From the NCBI GenBank assembly GCA_028868335.1, contig JAGWUU010000053.1, positions 1 through 13,595 on the forward strand: 13,595 bases of DNA, read 5' to 3'. The notes beneath the pieces were generated by a model. It worked only from the letters and a program-made list of their open reading frames with translations, ran no database searches and had not been told where the DNA came from. Position numbers and translations under genes: made by a program. This DNA is from Sphingomonadales bacterium. GTDB taxonomy: Bacteria; Pseudomonadota; Alphaproteobacteria; Sphingomonadales; Sphingomonadaceae. Positions 6,328-12,965 of the stretch are shown piece by piece; within the stretch, counting starts at the first letter, position 1, and every line of letters begins with the position of its first letter.

Positions 6328-7617
6328 ATGCACGGTGTACCGCCGCGACAAGTGAAGGCAGCCAGCCGGAGCGCGATCGTCCTGACGATTTCGCTCTATG
6401 CGCTTTGGGGAATGATCCACAATCTCAACGATGTACTCATCGCTCAATTCAAGAGCGCGTTCGCACTCAGCGATCTTCAATCGAGCCTTGTGCAATCGTG
6501 CTTCTACGTCGCCTACCTGATCATGCCGATTCCGGTGGCCCTGTTCCTTTCGCGGTTCGGCTACAAGCGTGGCATCATCGTCGGGCTGGTTCTTCCCGCG
6601 TTGGGCTTCCTGCTATTCCTTCCCGCGGCCAATGCCGTCTCCTATCCGGCGTTCCTGGGCGCGCTGTTTGTGGTGGCCTGCGGAATGACCTTCCTTGAAA
6701 CATCGGGCACCGGCGTCATCGTCGTGCTTGGCGAACCGGAACGGGCCGAATGGCGCATCAACCTGGCGCAGGCATTCAATCCGGTCGGCTCGATCACCGG
6801 GATCCTTATCGGGAGCTTCCTGATCTTCTCCGACAAGGCGACAGGCGCTGCGGACTCGCTGTCCGATGCTGCCCGCTACGCCAGCGTGCAGGCGGTGAAA
6901 GCGCCCTACGTGGGCATTGCGGCAGCATTCCTGTCTGTTGCGCTCCTGGTCAAGTTGACCCGATTCCCTGACGAAGCGATGCAGGGATCGGATGAATCGG
7001 GCGACGGTGTCGCTGCGACCTTTGACGGGTTTCGCACATTGCTGCGCAGCGGGACCTTCCGCTTTGCGGTGATCGCACAGTTCTTCTACGTGGGGACGCA
7101 GATCGGCGTGTGGAGCTTCCTGATCCGCTACGCCCAGCACGCGATACCGGGCATCACCCTGCGTCAAGCGGGGCTTTGCCTTTCGGTTTCGCTGGGGTGT
7201 TTCCTGATCGGTCGCTTTTTCACGCTGGTTCTGCTGCGCCGCTATTCCTCGGCACAGATCTGCCGGACCTACGCTGCCATCGCCGCCGCGCTGACCCTGA
7301 CCGGCATTGCCCTTCCGGGCCCGGTCGGCCTTGTCGCCCTCGTCACGACCAGCCTGTTCATGTCGATCATGTATCCGGGGCTTTACGCGATTGGCCTCCA
7401 TGGCAACCAGGCCAATTCCAAACCGGCCTCCGCGCTGATGATCATGGCCATCGTAGGTGGGGCTGTGTTGACCGCGGCCATGGGCGCGATCTCTGACGCT
7501 TCAACGATCGCGACGGCCTATGTCGTGCCGTTGACCGGGTTTCTGGTGGTCTTTGCATGCGGCAATTATGCGGTCCGCAAGGGAATTGTCGGCCCGGCGA
7601 CGATGGCGGGGCACTGA
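6328..7617 (+). CDS. fucP: FucP-type L-fucose:H+ symporter (MFS)
   Basis: A 429-residue major facilitator permease with about twelve membrane segments, close in length to E. coli FucP (438). The N-terminal stretch HNLNDVLIAQF matches FucP NNLNDILLPQF, placing the proton/substrate Asp (D46 of E. coli FucP) at D35. LETSGTGVIVVLG matches LETAANPFVTVLG, placing the second essential acid (E135) at E124. RINLAQAFNPVGSITG (about 142-157) matches the next FucP signature. The central loop after helix 6 (about 216-232, EAMQGSDESGDG) is hydrophilic as expected. ATG 6328 is preferred to GTG 6325 because AAGGGGG at 6315-6321 gives a 6-nt spacer. It is transcribed alone from operator B and ends at a hairpin terminator. 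L-fucose is the best substrate guess; relatives carry L-galactose or other hexoses. Confidence 0.9.
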   Translation: MHGVPPRQVKAASRSAIVLTISLYALWGMIHNLNDVLIAQFKSAFALSDLQSSLVQSCFYVAYLIMPIPVALFLSRFGYKRGIIVGLVLPALGFLLFLPAANAVSYPAFLGALFVVACGMTFLETSGTGVIVVLGEPERAEWRINLAQAFNPVGSITGILIGSFLIFSDKATGAADSLSDAARYASVQAVKAPYVGIAAAFLSVALLVKLTRFPDEAMQGSDESGDGVAATFDGFRTLLRSGTFRFAVIAQFFYVGTQIGVWSFLIRYAQHAIPGITLRQAGLCLSVSLGCFLIGRFFTLVLLRRYSSAQICRTYAAIAAALTLTGIALPGPVGLVALVTTSLFMSIMYPGLYAIGLHGNQANSKPASALMIMAIVGGAVLTAAMGAISDASTIATAYVVPLTGFLVVFACGNYAVRKGIVGPATMAGH

Positions 7618-7647
7618 ACGCGATAGCCCCGAAGGGGTGCGGGGCGG

Positions 7648-7686
7648 AAAGGCCGATTGGCGTTCATGGAACGACCGTCGGCCTTT
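7648..7686. terminator. Nested hairpin terminator between convergent permease and main operon
   Basis: AAAGGCCGA (7648-7656) and TCGGCCTTT (7678-7686) form a 9-bp stem. Inside the loop CGTTC (7661-7665) and GAACG (7669-7673) form a second 5-bp stem around ATG. The plus side continues TTTCTTCGTTT, so this resembles an intrinsic terminator for the permease; the AAA/TTT ends make it plausible in both directions. A smaller CCCC-gaa-GGGG hairpin precedes it at about 7627-7637. The remaining bases up to 7791 hold nothing I recognise. Confidence 0.75.
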
Positions 7687-7791
7687 CTTCGTTTGTGAAA
7701 TCGACAGACAGTCGATGATTTCGAGATTTACGTGTGCAAATCGAGGCACCGTCTGGCGGTGCCGCAATTGCCACTGGATTTGCGGAACAGA

Positions 7792-8637
7792 TTACCTTGA
7801 GTCGATCACGGTCTGACGCTGCGTGCCAAGACCAGCGATACCCAGCTCAATCACATCTCCGGGCTGGAGATAGACGGGCGGGTTCTGCCCCATGCCAACT
7901 CCCGGAGGCGTGCCGGTCGAGATGATGTCCCCGGGCTGAAGGCTCATGAATTGCGAGACGTAGGACACCAGGAAGGCCGGCTTATAGACCATCGTTTTGG
8001 TGCTTCCGTTCTGTTGCACCAGACCGATGACCGTCAGCCACATGTGCAGGTCTTCGGCGCTCCCCAGCTCATCGGCCGTGACCAGCCACGGACCAATCGG
8101 CCCAAATGTGTCGCAGCCCTTGCCCTTGTCCCAGGTGCCGTGGCGCTCGATCTGGAATTCGCGTTCGGAGACATCGTTGCAGACGCAGAAGCCGGCAATG
8201 CCGCGCGCCGCGGTTGCCTCATCGGCATAGGAAAGGTGATCGCCGATCACCACCGCCAGTTCGACTTCCCAATCCAGCTTCGTGCTGCCGCGCGGACGGA
8301 TGACGTTGTCGTTTGGTCCGCAAATCGCACTTGTTGCCTTGGCGAACAGGACCGGCTCGGGCGGAACGGTCGCGCCGGTTTCGGCAGCGTGATCGGAATA
8401 GTTGAGGCCGATGCACAGGAACTTGCCAACGCCGCCAACACAGGGGCCGATCCGGCCGGGTTCGGCAACCAGCGGCAAGGTTCCGGGATCAAGCGCGCGC
8501 AGTGCCTCAAGCCCGGCGGGCGTGATCGCAGCGCCGTTGATATCGGCCACATGACCCGACAGGTCCCGGACATTGCCTTCCTTGTCGAGCAGTCCGGGAC
8601 GTTCACTGCCCGCTGGGCCAAAGCGCATCAGTTTCAT
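7792..8637 (-). CDS. Fumarylacetoacetate hydrolase family protein; likely 2,4-diketo-3-deoxy-L-fuconate hydrolase
   Basis: A 281-residue FAH-family protein of the bacterial 2,4-diketo-3-deoxy-sugar-acid hydrolase group. KFLCIGLNYSDHAAETG (72-88) opens the catalytic domain. Metal ligands are E124 and E126 in LDWEVELAVVIG and D155 in CNDVSERE. KGKGCDTFGPIGPWLVT (171-187) is the lid/substrate segment, and GDIISTGTPPGVGMGQ near the C-terminus is the usual glycine-rich end. The known reaction is hydrolytic carbon-carbon cleavage of the 2,4-diketo acid to pyruvate and lactate. It is the last gene of the six-gene operon, 37 nt after the SDR that would make its substrate, with AGGAA at 8647-8651 and a 9-nt spacer. 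It faces the permease gene across a shared terminator. Function rests on family plus operon logic. Confidence 0.88.
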   Translation of the reverse strand: MKLMRFGPAGSERPGLLDKEGNVRDLSGHVADINGAAITPAGLEALRALDPGTLPLVAEPGRIGPCVGGVGKFLCIGLNYSDHAAETGATVPPEPVLFAKATSAICGPNDNVIRPRGSTKLDWEVELAVVIGDHLSYADEATAARGIAGFCVCNDVSEREFQIERHGTWDKGKGCDTFGPIGPWLVTADELGSAEDLHMWLTVIGLVQQNGSTKTMVYKPAFLVSYVSQFMSLQPGDIISTGTPPGVGMGQNPPVYLQPGDVIELGIAGLGTQRQTVIDSR

Positions 8638-8674
8638 GGTATCAAGTTCCTGCGTTCAAGCGTGAAATGTGTGG

Positions 8675-9415
8675 TCAGCTATTCGACCAGCCGCCGTCGA
8701 TAACGTGGCACTGCCCGGTCGTGAAGCCAGATGCATCGCTGGCAAGATAGAGGGCGAGCGCTGCGATCTCGCTTGGCTCGCCGATCCGGCCCATCGGCTG
8801 GCGTGCGGTAAATTCGGCCATCGCCGCGTCGAAGTCGCCGGTTGCGGCAAGGCGCTGCTCAAGCGAGGGCGAATGGACGGTGCCGGGGCAGATCGCGTTG
8901 CAGCGGATACCCTGCTTGACGAAATCGGCCGCGACGGCCTTGGTCAACCCGATGACGGCGGCCTTGCTGGCGCCGTAGGCGAAGCGATTGGGAACGCCCA
9001 GGATCGAGCCGGCGACAGAGGCCATGTTGATGATCGACCCGCCGCCGCGGGCCAGCATTCCGGGCAGAATCGCCCGGGTCATGCGGTACATCGCGGTGAC
9101 GTTGAGATCGAAGGCGAATGCCCAGTCGCGTTCCGAACAATCCAGGATCGTGCCGCTGTGGACCACCCCGGCGCAGTTGAAGAGGATGTCGAACCCACCG
9201 GCCATATCCGCGAGCGCCGCCACGGTGCCTTGATCGGTGACGTTCAGAACCAGCTTGCGGCAGCCGTCGAGGGTTTCGAGCGCGAGCGGGTTCAGATCGG
9301 TCGCAAGAACATCAGCCCCGGCATCGCGGAACGCTTCGGCGCTGGCGCGGCCGATGCCCTGACCCGCCCCGGTGACCAAAGCGCGTTTGCCGGTCAGATC
9401 GAATGGTGCACTCAT
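8675..9415 (-). CDS. SDR oxidoreductase; likely 2-keto-3-deoxy-L-fuconate dehydrogenase
   Basis: A 246-residue classical short-chain dehydrogenase. The cofactor motif TGxxxGxG is T15-GAGQGIG22; D40 at the end of beta-2 (LATD) favours NAD+ over NADP+. NCAG is at 80-83, N105 in DLNV, and the catalytic S133 (MASVAGS), Y147 and K151 (YGASK) complete the tetrad. NAICPGTVHSPSLEQR (173-188) resembles the substrate loop of KDF dehydrogenases and the related DHRS6 group. The inferred reaction is oxidation of the C4 hydroxyl of 2-keto-3-deoxy-L-fuconate to the 2,4-diketo acid. GGAAGG at 9425-9430 lies inside the end of the upstream dehydratase gene with a 9-nt spacer, and the genes are 6 nt apart, so expression is tightly linked. 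The FAH hydrolase that follows is the expected next enzyme. Confidence 0.88.
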   Translation of the reverse strand: MSAPFDLTGKRALVTGAGQGIGRASAEAFRDAGADVLATDLNPLALETLDGCRKLVLNVTDQGTVAALADMAGGFDILFNCAGVVHSGTILDCSERDWAFAFDLNVTAMYRMTRAILPGMLARGGGSIINMASVAGSILGVPNRFAYGASKAAVIGLTKAVAADFVKQGIRCNAICPGTVHSPSLEQRLAATGDFDAAMAEFTARQPMGRIGEPSEIAALALYLASDASGFTTGQCHVIDGGWSNS

Positions 9416-9421
9416 CGAATT

Positions 9422-10639
9422 CTACCTTCCAGATCTGACTGGCATGCAAGCGGGGCCGCTCGGTTCAAAATGCTTGTAGGTCAGGACGAATTCCTGATGA
9501 CCTAGCTGCTCGGAAACACTTTGCCTGCCGCCGGCGACCTCTGTGACAAGCTCGAAGATTTCACGACCGACTTCCCCGAGCGATGCTTCTCCGCGGAGCA
9601 TCCGTCCGGCGTTGACATCCATGTCGCCCGCCAGCCGGTCATAGGTTTCCGGGTTGGCGCAAATCTTGATGACCGGCGAAACCGCTGACCCGACAACCGA
9701 TCCGCGCCCCGTGGTAAACAGCACAAGGTGGCTGCCGGAGGCGATCAGTTCGACAATCTCGGCATTGTCCGAGATGTTGGGAAAGCCGAACCGGACCTCG
9801 CCGTCGGGCACCACGTCCATCAGGTACAGACCCGGCGCGGGTGGAACTTCACCAGGCTTGATCAGCCCGGAAATGGGCGAATTGCCCGACTTGGAATAGG
9901 CCCCGAGAGACTTCTCTTCCTGTGTCGTCAATCCGCCGTCGGAATTGCCGGGTGAGAAACTGCCATAGCCCAGCGTGGTGTAATACCGTTCGGCCTTTAC
10001 CACCGCCTGCTCGATTCTGGCCCCCAGTTCCGGGGTTATCGCGCGGTCGGCCATGACCTGTTCGCAGCCGATCAGCTCGCCCGTCTCTTCAAAGATGCAG
10101 GTCGCCCCTTCGGCAATCAGTTCATCGAAGCAGACGCCAACGGCGGGATTGGCGGTGATGCCGCTGGTGCCGTCTGAACCGCCGCAAATCGTCCCGACCA
10201 CCAGTTCGGATAACGCCATCTGGACTTTCGGCACCTGGTCGGCTTGCTCGCGCAAACGGCGCACGGCGGCAATCCCGGCATCCAGCGTGGCGCGCGTGCC
10301 GCCTTCCTGCTGGATCACCAAGGTTTCGACGGGGCGCCCGCTCGCTTCGACAAGCCTGGCAATACCGCCGCGGTCGAAGCCCTCGCAGCCCAGGGAAACA
10401 AACAGAATGCCGCCGACATTCGGATGCGTTGCGATCTGCTCCATGATCCGGAAGGCATATGGATTGGGATAGCAGCCCGCGAAGCCGACAAGCTGGATCG
10501 AGGGATCATCCGCCTTGCTGACGATCTGCCGCGCAACGTGGTGGGCGCATTCGACCAGGTATGCGACCAGCACGACATTGCGGATGCCCTTGCGGCCGTC
10601 CGCGCGCAAATAGCTCGAGAACGTGGCTGGCGCGTTCAT
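9422..10639 (-). CDS. UxaA-type dehydratase, large catalytic subunit; likely L-fuconate dehydratase
   Basis: A 405-residue protein matching the C-terminal (catalytic) part of altronate/galactarate dehydratases. Landmarks: YLRADGRKGIRN (10-21), VECAHHVA (29-36), GCYPNPYA (55-62), LGCEG (83-87), ICGGSDGTSGITANPA (151-166), ETGELIGCEQ (185-194), NSDGGLTTQEEKSLGAYSKSG (from 232), FTTGRGS (308-314) and GDMDVNAG (338-345). Conserved cysteines C31, C56, C85 and C152 are candidates for the Fe-S/metal site. It overlaps the SAF-subunit gene by ATGA (10636-10639) and follows the lactonase, so the expected reaction is dehydration of L-fuconate to 2-keto-3-deoxy-L-fuconate. The same split pair, annotated uxaA, lies in the Campylobacter jejuni fucose locus (Cj0482/Cj0483). 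No other intact dehydratase gene is in the window. Substrate is inferred from context. Confidence 0.87.
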   Translation of the reverse strand: MNAPATFSSYLRADGRKGIRNVVLVAYLVECAHHVARQIVSKADDPSIQLVGFAGCYPNPYAFRIMEQIATHPNVGGILFVSLGCEGFDRGGIARLVEASGRPVETLVIQQEGGTRATLDAGIAAVRRLREQADQVPKVQMALSELVVGTICGGSDGTSGITANPAVGVCFDELIAEGATCIFEETGELIGCEQVMADRAITPELGARIEQAVVKAERYYTTLGYGSFSPGNSDGGLTTQEEKSLGAYSKSGNSPISGLIKPGEVPPAPGLYLMDVVPDGEVRFGFPNISDNAEIVELIASGSHLVLFTTGRGSVVGSAVSPVIKICANPETYDRLAGDMDVNAGRMLRGEASLGEVGREIFELVTEVAGGRQSVSEQLGHQEFVLTYKHFEPSGPACMPVRSGR

Positions 10640-10962
10640 CCTTCTTCCTTCGATTGATGGACTGCGTTGCGATCGTGGGCCGGGATATAGTCGCTTTTCA
10701 GGTTATGACTGTGAACGTGACCGCCCTGGGCGACTGGTTCCGACATGGTCCCGATCGGCGCGCCATAGCGAGAGACCTTTTCGCCCCGCTTCAGCGCACG
10801 CCTGGCGACCTTGTGCCCGACGTCGATTGCCGTTGGCAGCGCGACGTTCATTCCGTCGATAGAAACCGCTGTACCCGCCGCAAGCATACGGGCTGCGATC
10901 AGGACATTGTCGTCGCTGTGCAGCAGGATCAGTCCAGAACCAGGTTGCTGTGGTTCAGGCAT
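10636..10962 (-). CDS. UxaA-type dehydratase, small SAF-domain subunit
   Basis: A 108-residue protein equal to the N-terminal SAF domain of UxaA. It shows LLHSDDNVLIAARML (13-27), AIDVGHKVARRALKRGEKVSRYG (45-67) and GGHVHSHN (80-87). In UxaA/GarD enzymes this domain flanks the active site and its His residues (here H15, H50 and the HVHSH cluster at 82-86) are conserved. The start at 10962 is chosen because the family begins a few residues before the HxxDNV block; the longer frame from 10998 would run 44 nt into the lactonase gene. From 10962 the overlap with the lactonase end is 8 nt. It overlaps the large subunit by ATGA, so 1:1 production through translational coupling is likely. Confidence 0.87.
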   Translation of the reverse strand: MPEPQQPGSGLILLHSDDNVLIAARMLAAGTAVSIDGMNVALPTAIDVGHKVARRALKRGEKVSRYGAPIGTMSEPVAQGGHVHSHNLKSDYIPAHDRNAVHQSKEEG

Positions 10963-11788
10963 CGGCAAGGCCGTAAAACGTCGCGGCATTTCCGCCAAAG
11001 ATTGCTGCCTGTTGCTGAGGCGAAAGATGGGCGATCATTGCCTCGCACTGGCTTATCCAGGCGCCATAGTTTCCGGCCAACTGCACGACCGGCCAATCGC
11101 TGCCCCACATCACCCGGTCTGGCCCGAAGCATTCGAGGATCCATTCGGCATAGGGTTGGATGCGAGAAATGGAGATGTCGTCCCCCGCCTCGGTCCACAA
11201 CCCGGACAGCTTGCAGTAGCTTCCGGTTTGAGCGGCAAGCTGGCGAATGTCATTCTGCCATTGGATGGTCTTGCCATTGGCGATGGCTGGCTTCCCGCCG
11301 TGATCGAGGACCATTTTCAGATCGGGATGGCGTTGCCCCAGTGCCAGGAGATCAGGAATCTGGTGCGCCAACACCAATCCATCAAAGGTCAGTCCGGCCT
11401 TGGAAAGGTGTTCCAGTATCGGTGAAAATTCGCTGCGCAGGATCCATTGCGGTTCGGCAATGCCCTGAAGCATCGGCCGAACGCCGCGGAACAGGGGGTT
11501 CTCTGCAAACCTGTCGATCTGCGAAATGCAATCGGGATCGGTAAAATCGACCCAGCCCACCACACCTTTGACGAAGGACGCCTGCCCGGCAAGCGCAAGG
11601 CAATAGTCGGTTTCGGCGACAGCGGGTGCCGCCTGAACAACGATCGTGCCGTCAACGCCGGCGGCAGCGAGCAGCGGCTCCAGGTCAGCAGGCGCGAAGT
11701 CGCGGTGGATCGTTTCAAGGTCTGGCGTCGGCCAATCGGTGAACGGGTTTTCCAGCCGCCAGAAATGCTGATGCGCGTCGATCCTCAT
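10955..11788 (-). CDS. COG3618 amidohydrolase; likely L-fucono-1,5-lactonase
   Basis: A 277-residue amidohydrolase-superfamily lactonase. It begins with the COG3618 hallmark MRIDAHQHFW (H6, H8), with later metal/active-site candidates H163 (LDHGGKP), K193 (CKLSGLW) and D231 (WGSDWPV). The length fits the family (about 280), which contains characterised L-fucono-1,5-lactonases and related sugar-acid lactonases. The inferred reaction is opening of the lactone made by the adjacent aldo-keto reductase to L-fuconate. It overlaps that gene by ATGA (11785-11788), with a GGAGAGG ribosome-site-like sequence at 11793-11799, and overlaps the SAF-subunit gene by 8 nt at its other end. This tight packing is consistent with consecutive steps of one pathway. 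Confidence 0.9.
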   Translation of the reverse strand: MRIDAHQHFWRLENPFTDWPTPDLETIHRDFAPADLEPLLAAAGVDGTIVVQAAPAVAETDYCLALAGQASFVKGVVGWVDFTDPDCISQIDRFAENPLFRGVRPMLQGIAEPQWILRSEFSPILEHLSKAGLTFDGLVLAHQIPDLLALGQRHPDLKMVLDHGGKPAIANGKTIQWQNDIRQLAAQTGSYCKLSGLWTEAGDDISISRIQPYAEWILECFGPDRVMWGSDWPVVQLAGNYGAWISQCEAMIAHLSPQQQAAIFGGNAATFYGLADA

Positions 11789-12825
11789 CGTGCCTCTCCG
11801 GCAGTGGGCAAGGGTGCGGCGGGGTCGATCAATCCTTCTGAACGCAAGGTATTCCAGAATGACGCAGGTATTGCAGTCTCAAGCAAGTCCATGGTGGTCT
11901 TGACCCGCGCCGCGCTGCCCAGTCCGGGGATCACACAATCGACCACCGGATGGGCGAGCGGGAACTGGAGCGCGGCAGCGGCCAAGGGGACGCCAAAGGA
12001 ATCGCAGACCGCTTCAAGCCGTTTCACCCGCGCGATGATGTCATCGGGGGCAGGGGCGTAGTTGTAGTGCGGCGCCTCGGTGCCGCGCGTGCCGGTGGCA
12101 AGAATGCCGCTGTTATAGGCGCCGCCAAGGATGATTGTCGCGCCGTGTTCAGCGCATTGCGGCAGGAAGGTGTGCAAGGGTTCCTGCTCAAGCAGGGTGT
12201 AGCGACCCGCGAGCAGGAACGTATCCCACCTGCCGATCGTCATGGCCTCAAGGCAGACCTGCCACTCATTTACGCCAAGCCCGATCGCCCGCACATCGCC
12301 GCGCGATCGAAGCTCATCAAGCGCGCGGTATCCCCCACCGGCAAGATCGACAAAATGACGAGCGGCATCGGCTCCGTGCGTATCGGCGCCGATGTCATGA
12401 ACCAGCAGGATATCGATGCGCGACAGGCCGAGGCGCTGAAGGCTGGCCTCGTAAGAGCGCATGATGCCGTCATAGGTATAGTCGAACCGCACCTCGAACG
12501 GCATCGGCGTGACAAAGCCATATCGCTCAGCCCTGCGTTCAGGATTGCTGGGCGAAGCTTCGGGTACAAGCAGGCGGCCAACCTTGCTCGACAGGATGAA
12601 AGCATCGCGCTCCCGCTCGCGCAGGGCATCGCCGACGCGACGTTCGGACAGCCCCAGTCCGTAGTAGGGCGCAGTGTCGAATTGGCGAATCCCCAATTCC
12701 CAGGCTGCGTCGATCGTTGCGCGCGCAGCGTCATCGGCAACGGCTTGGTAGAGATTGCCCAACGAGGCGCATCCAAGTCCAAGATGCGGGACGGAGTCGG
12801 TGGGCTTTGCGGGGAGGTCAGTCAT
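11785..12825 (-). CDS. Aldo-keto reductase, L-fucose dehydrogenase type (complete copy)
   Basis: A 346-residue aldo-keto reductase of the D-threo-aldose 1-dehydrogenase/L-fucose dehydrogenase group, which also contains pyridoxal 4-dehydrogenase. The catalytic tetrad is D50 and Y55 (FDTAPYYGLGLSERRVG), K81 (SSKVGR) and H143 (LLVHDIG). GLGVNEWQ, ILGGAYNSGILATGTRG and VIPGLGS follow in family order. Expected reaction: beta-L-fucose plus NAD(P)+ to L-fucono-1,5-lactone. Two ATGs are possible: 12825 (MTDLPAK, used here) and 12834 (MGGMTDL); neither has a well-spaced ribosome site. The GTG at 12912 extends the frame across the palindrome and is rejected. It is the first gene of the six-gene operon and about 60% identical over 100 residues to the partial gene at the left edge. 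Operator C abuts its start. Confidence 0.9.
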   Translation of the reverse strand: MTDLPAKPTDSVPHLGLGCASLGNLYQAVADDAARATIDAAWELGIRQFDTAPYYGLGLSERRVGDALRERERDAFILSSKVGRLLVPEASPSNPERRAERYGFVTPMPFEVRFDYTYDGIMRSYEASLQRLGLSRIDILLVHDIGADTHGADAARHFVDLAGGGYRALDELRSRGDVRAIGLGVNEWQVCLEAMTIGRWDTFLLAGRYTLLEQEPLHTFLPQCAEHGATIILGGAYNSGILATGTRGTEAPHYNYAPAPDDIIARVKRLEAVCDSFGVPLAAAALQFPLAHPVVDCVIPGLGSAARVKTTMDLLETAIPASFWNTLRSEGLIDPAAPLPTAGEAR

Positions 12826-12831
12826 TCCACC

Positions 12832-12864
12832 CATATACAAAAATGACTTGCATATATGCAAGTC
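12832..12864 (-). promoter_or_regulatory. Putative operator C and promoter of the six-gene fucose operon
   Basis: Read on the plus strand, CATATACAAAAAT (12832-12844) fits the shared 13-mer YATATRYAAAAAT, here in the opposite orientation to the gene it controls. It is joined directly to a perfect palindrome (12845-12864). On the minus strand TTGCAT inside the palindrome, 18 nt, then TATATG would be a promoter that starts transcription at or near the ATG at 12825; TATATG inside the palindrome is another possible -10. Either way a protein bound here would block the operon promoter. Confidence 0.5.
12845..12864. repeat. Perfect 20-bp palindrome GACTTGCATATATGCAAGTC
   Basis: The sequence is identical to its own reverse complement over all 20 bases. 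It sits 20 nt upstream of the first gene of the main operon and about 100 nt after the regulator gene. Its core TTGCATATATGCAA resembles a dimer-binding site. The TTG...CAA ends echo the TTGTATATA and TACATACAA half-sites at the permease promoter. Confidence 0.85.
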
Positions 12865-12965
12865 TAAAGTGAACAAATCTGGACATCGCCATGGCGTTGA
12901 AGGCTCGGGCACATTCCTGTTACGGCCCGGTGTGATACCTGTTTGCGCTCAACCCAAAGGCGCGG

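Noticed and set aside
12826..12912. Longer start (GTG at 12912) for the complete aldo-keto reductase
   Set aside because: The extension translates the palindrome and promoter, is not family-like and has no well-spaced ribosome site.
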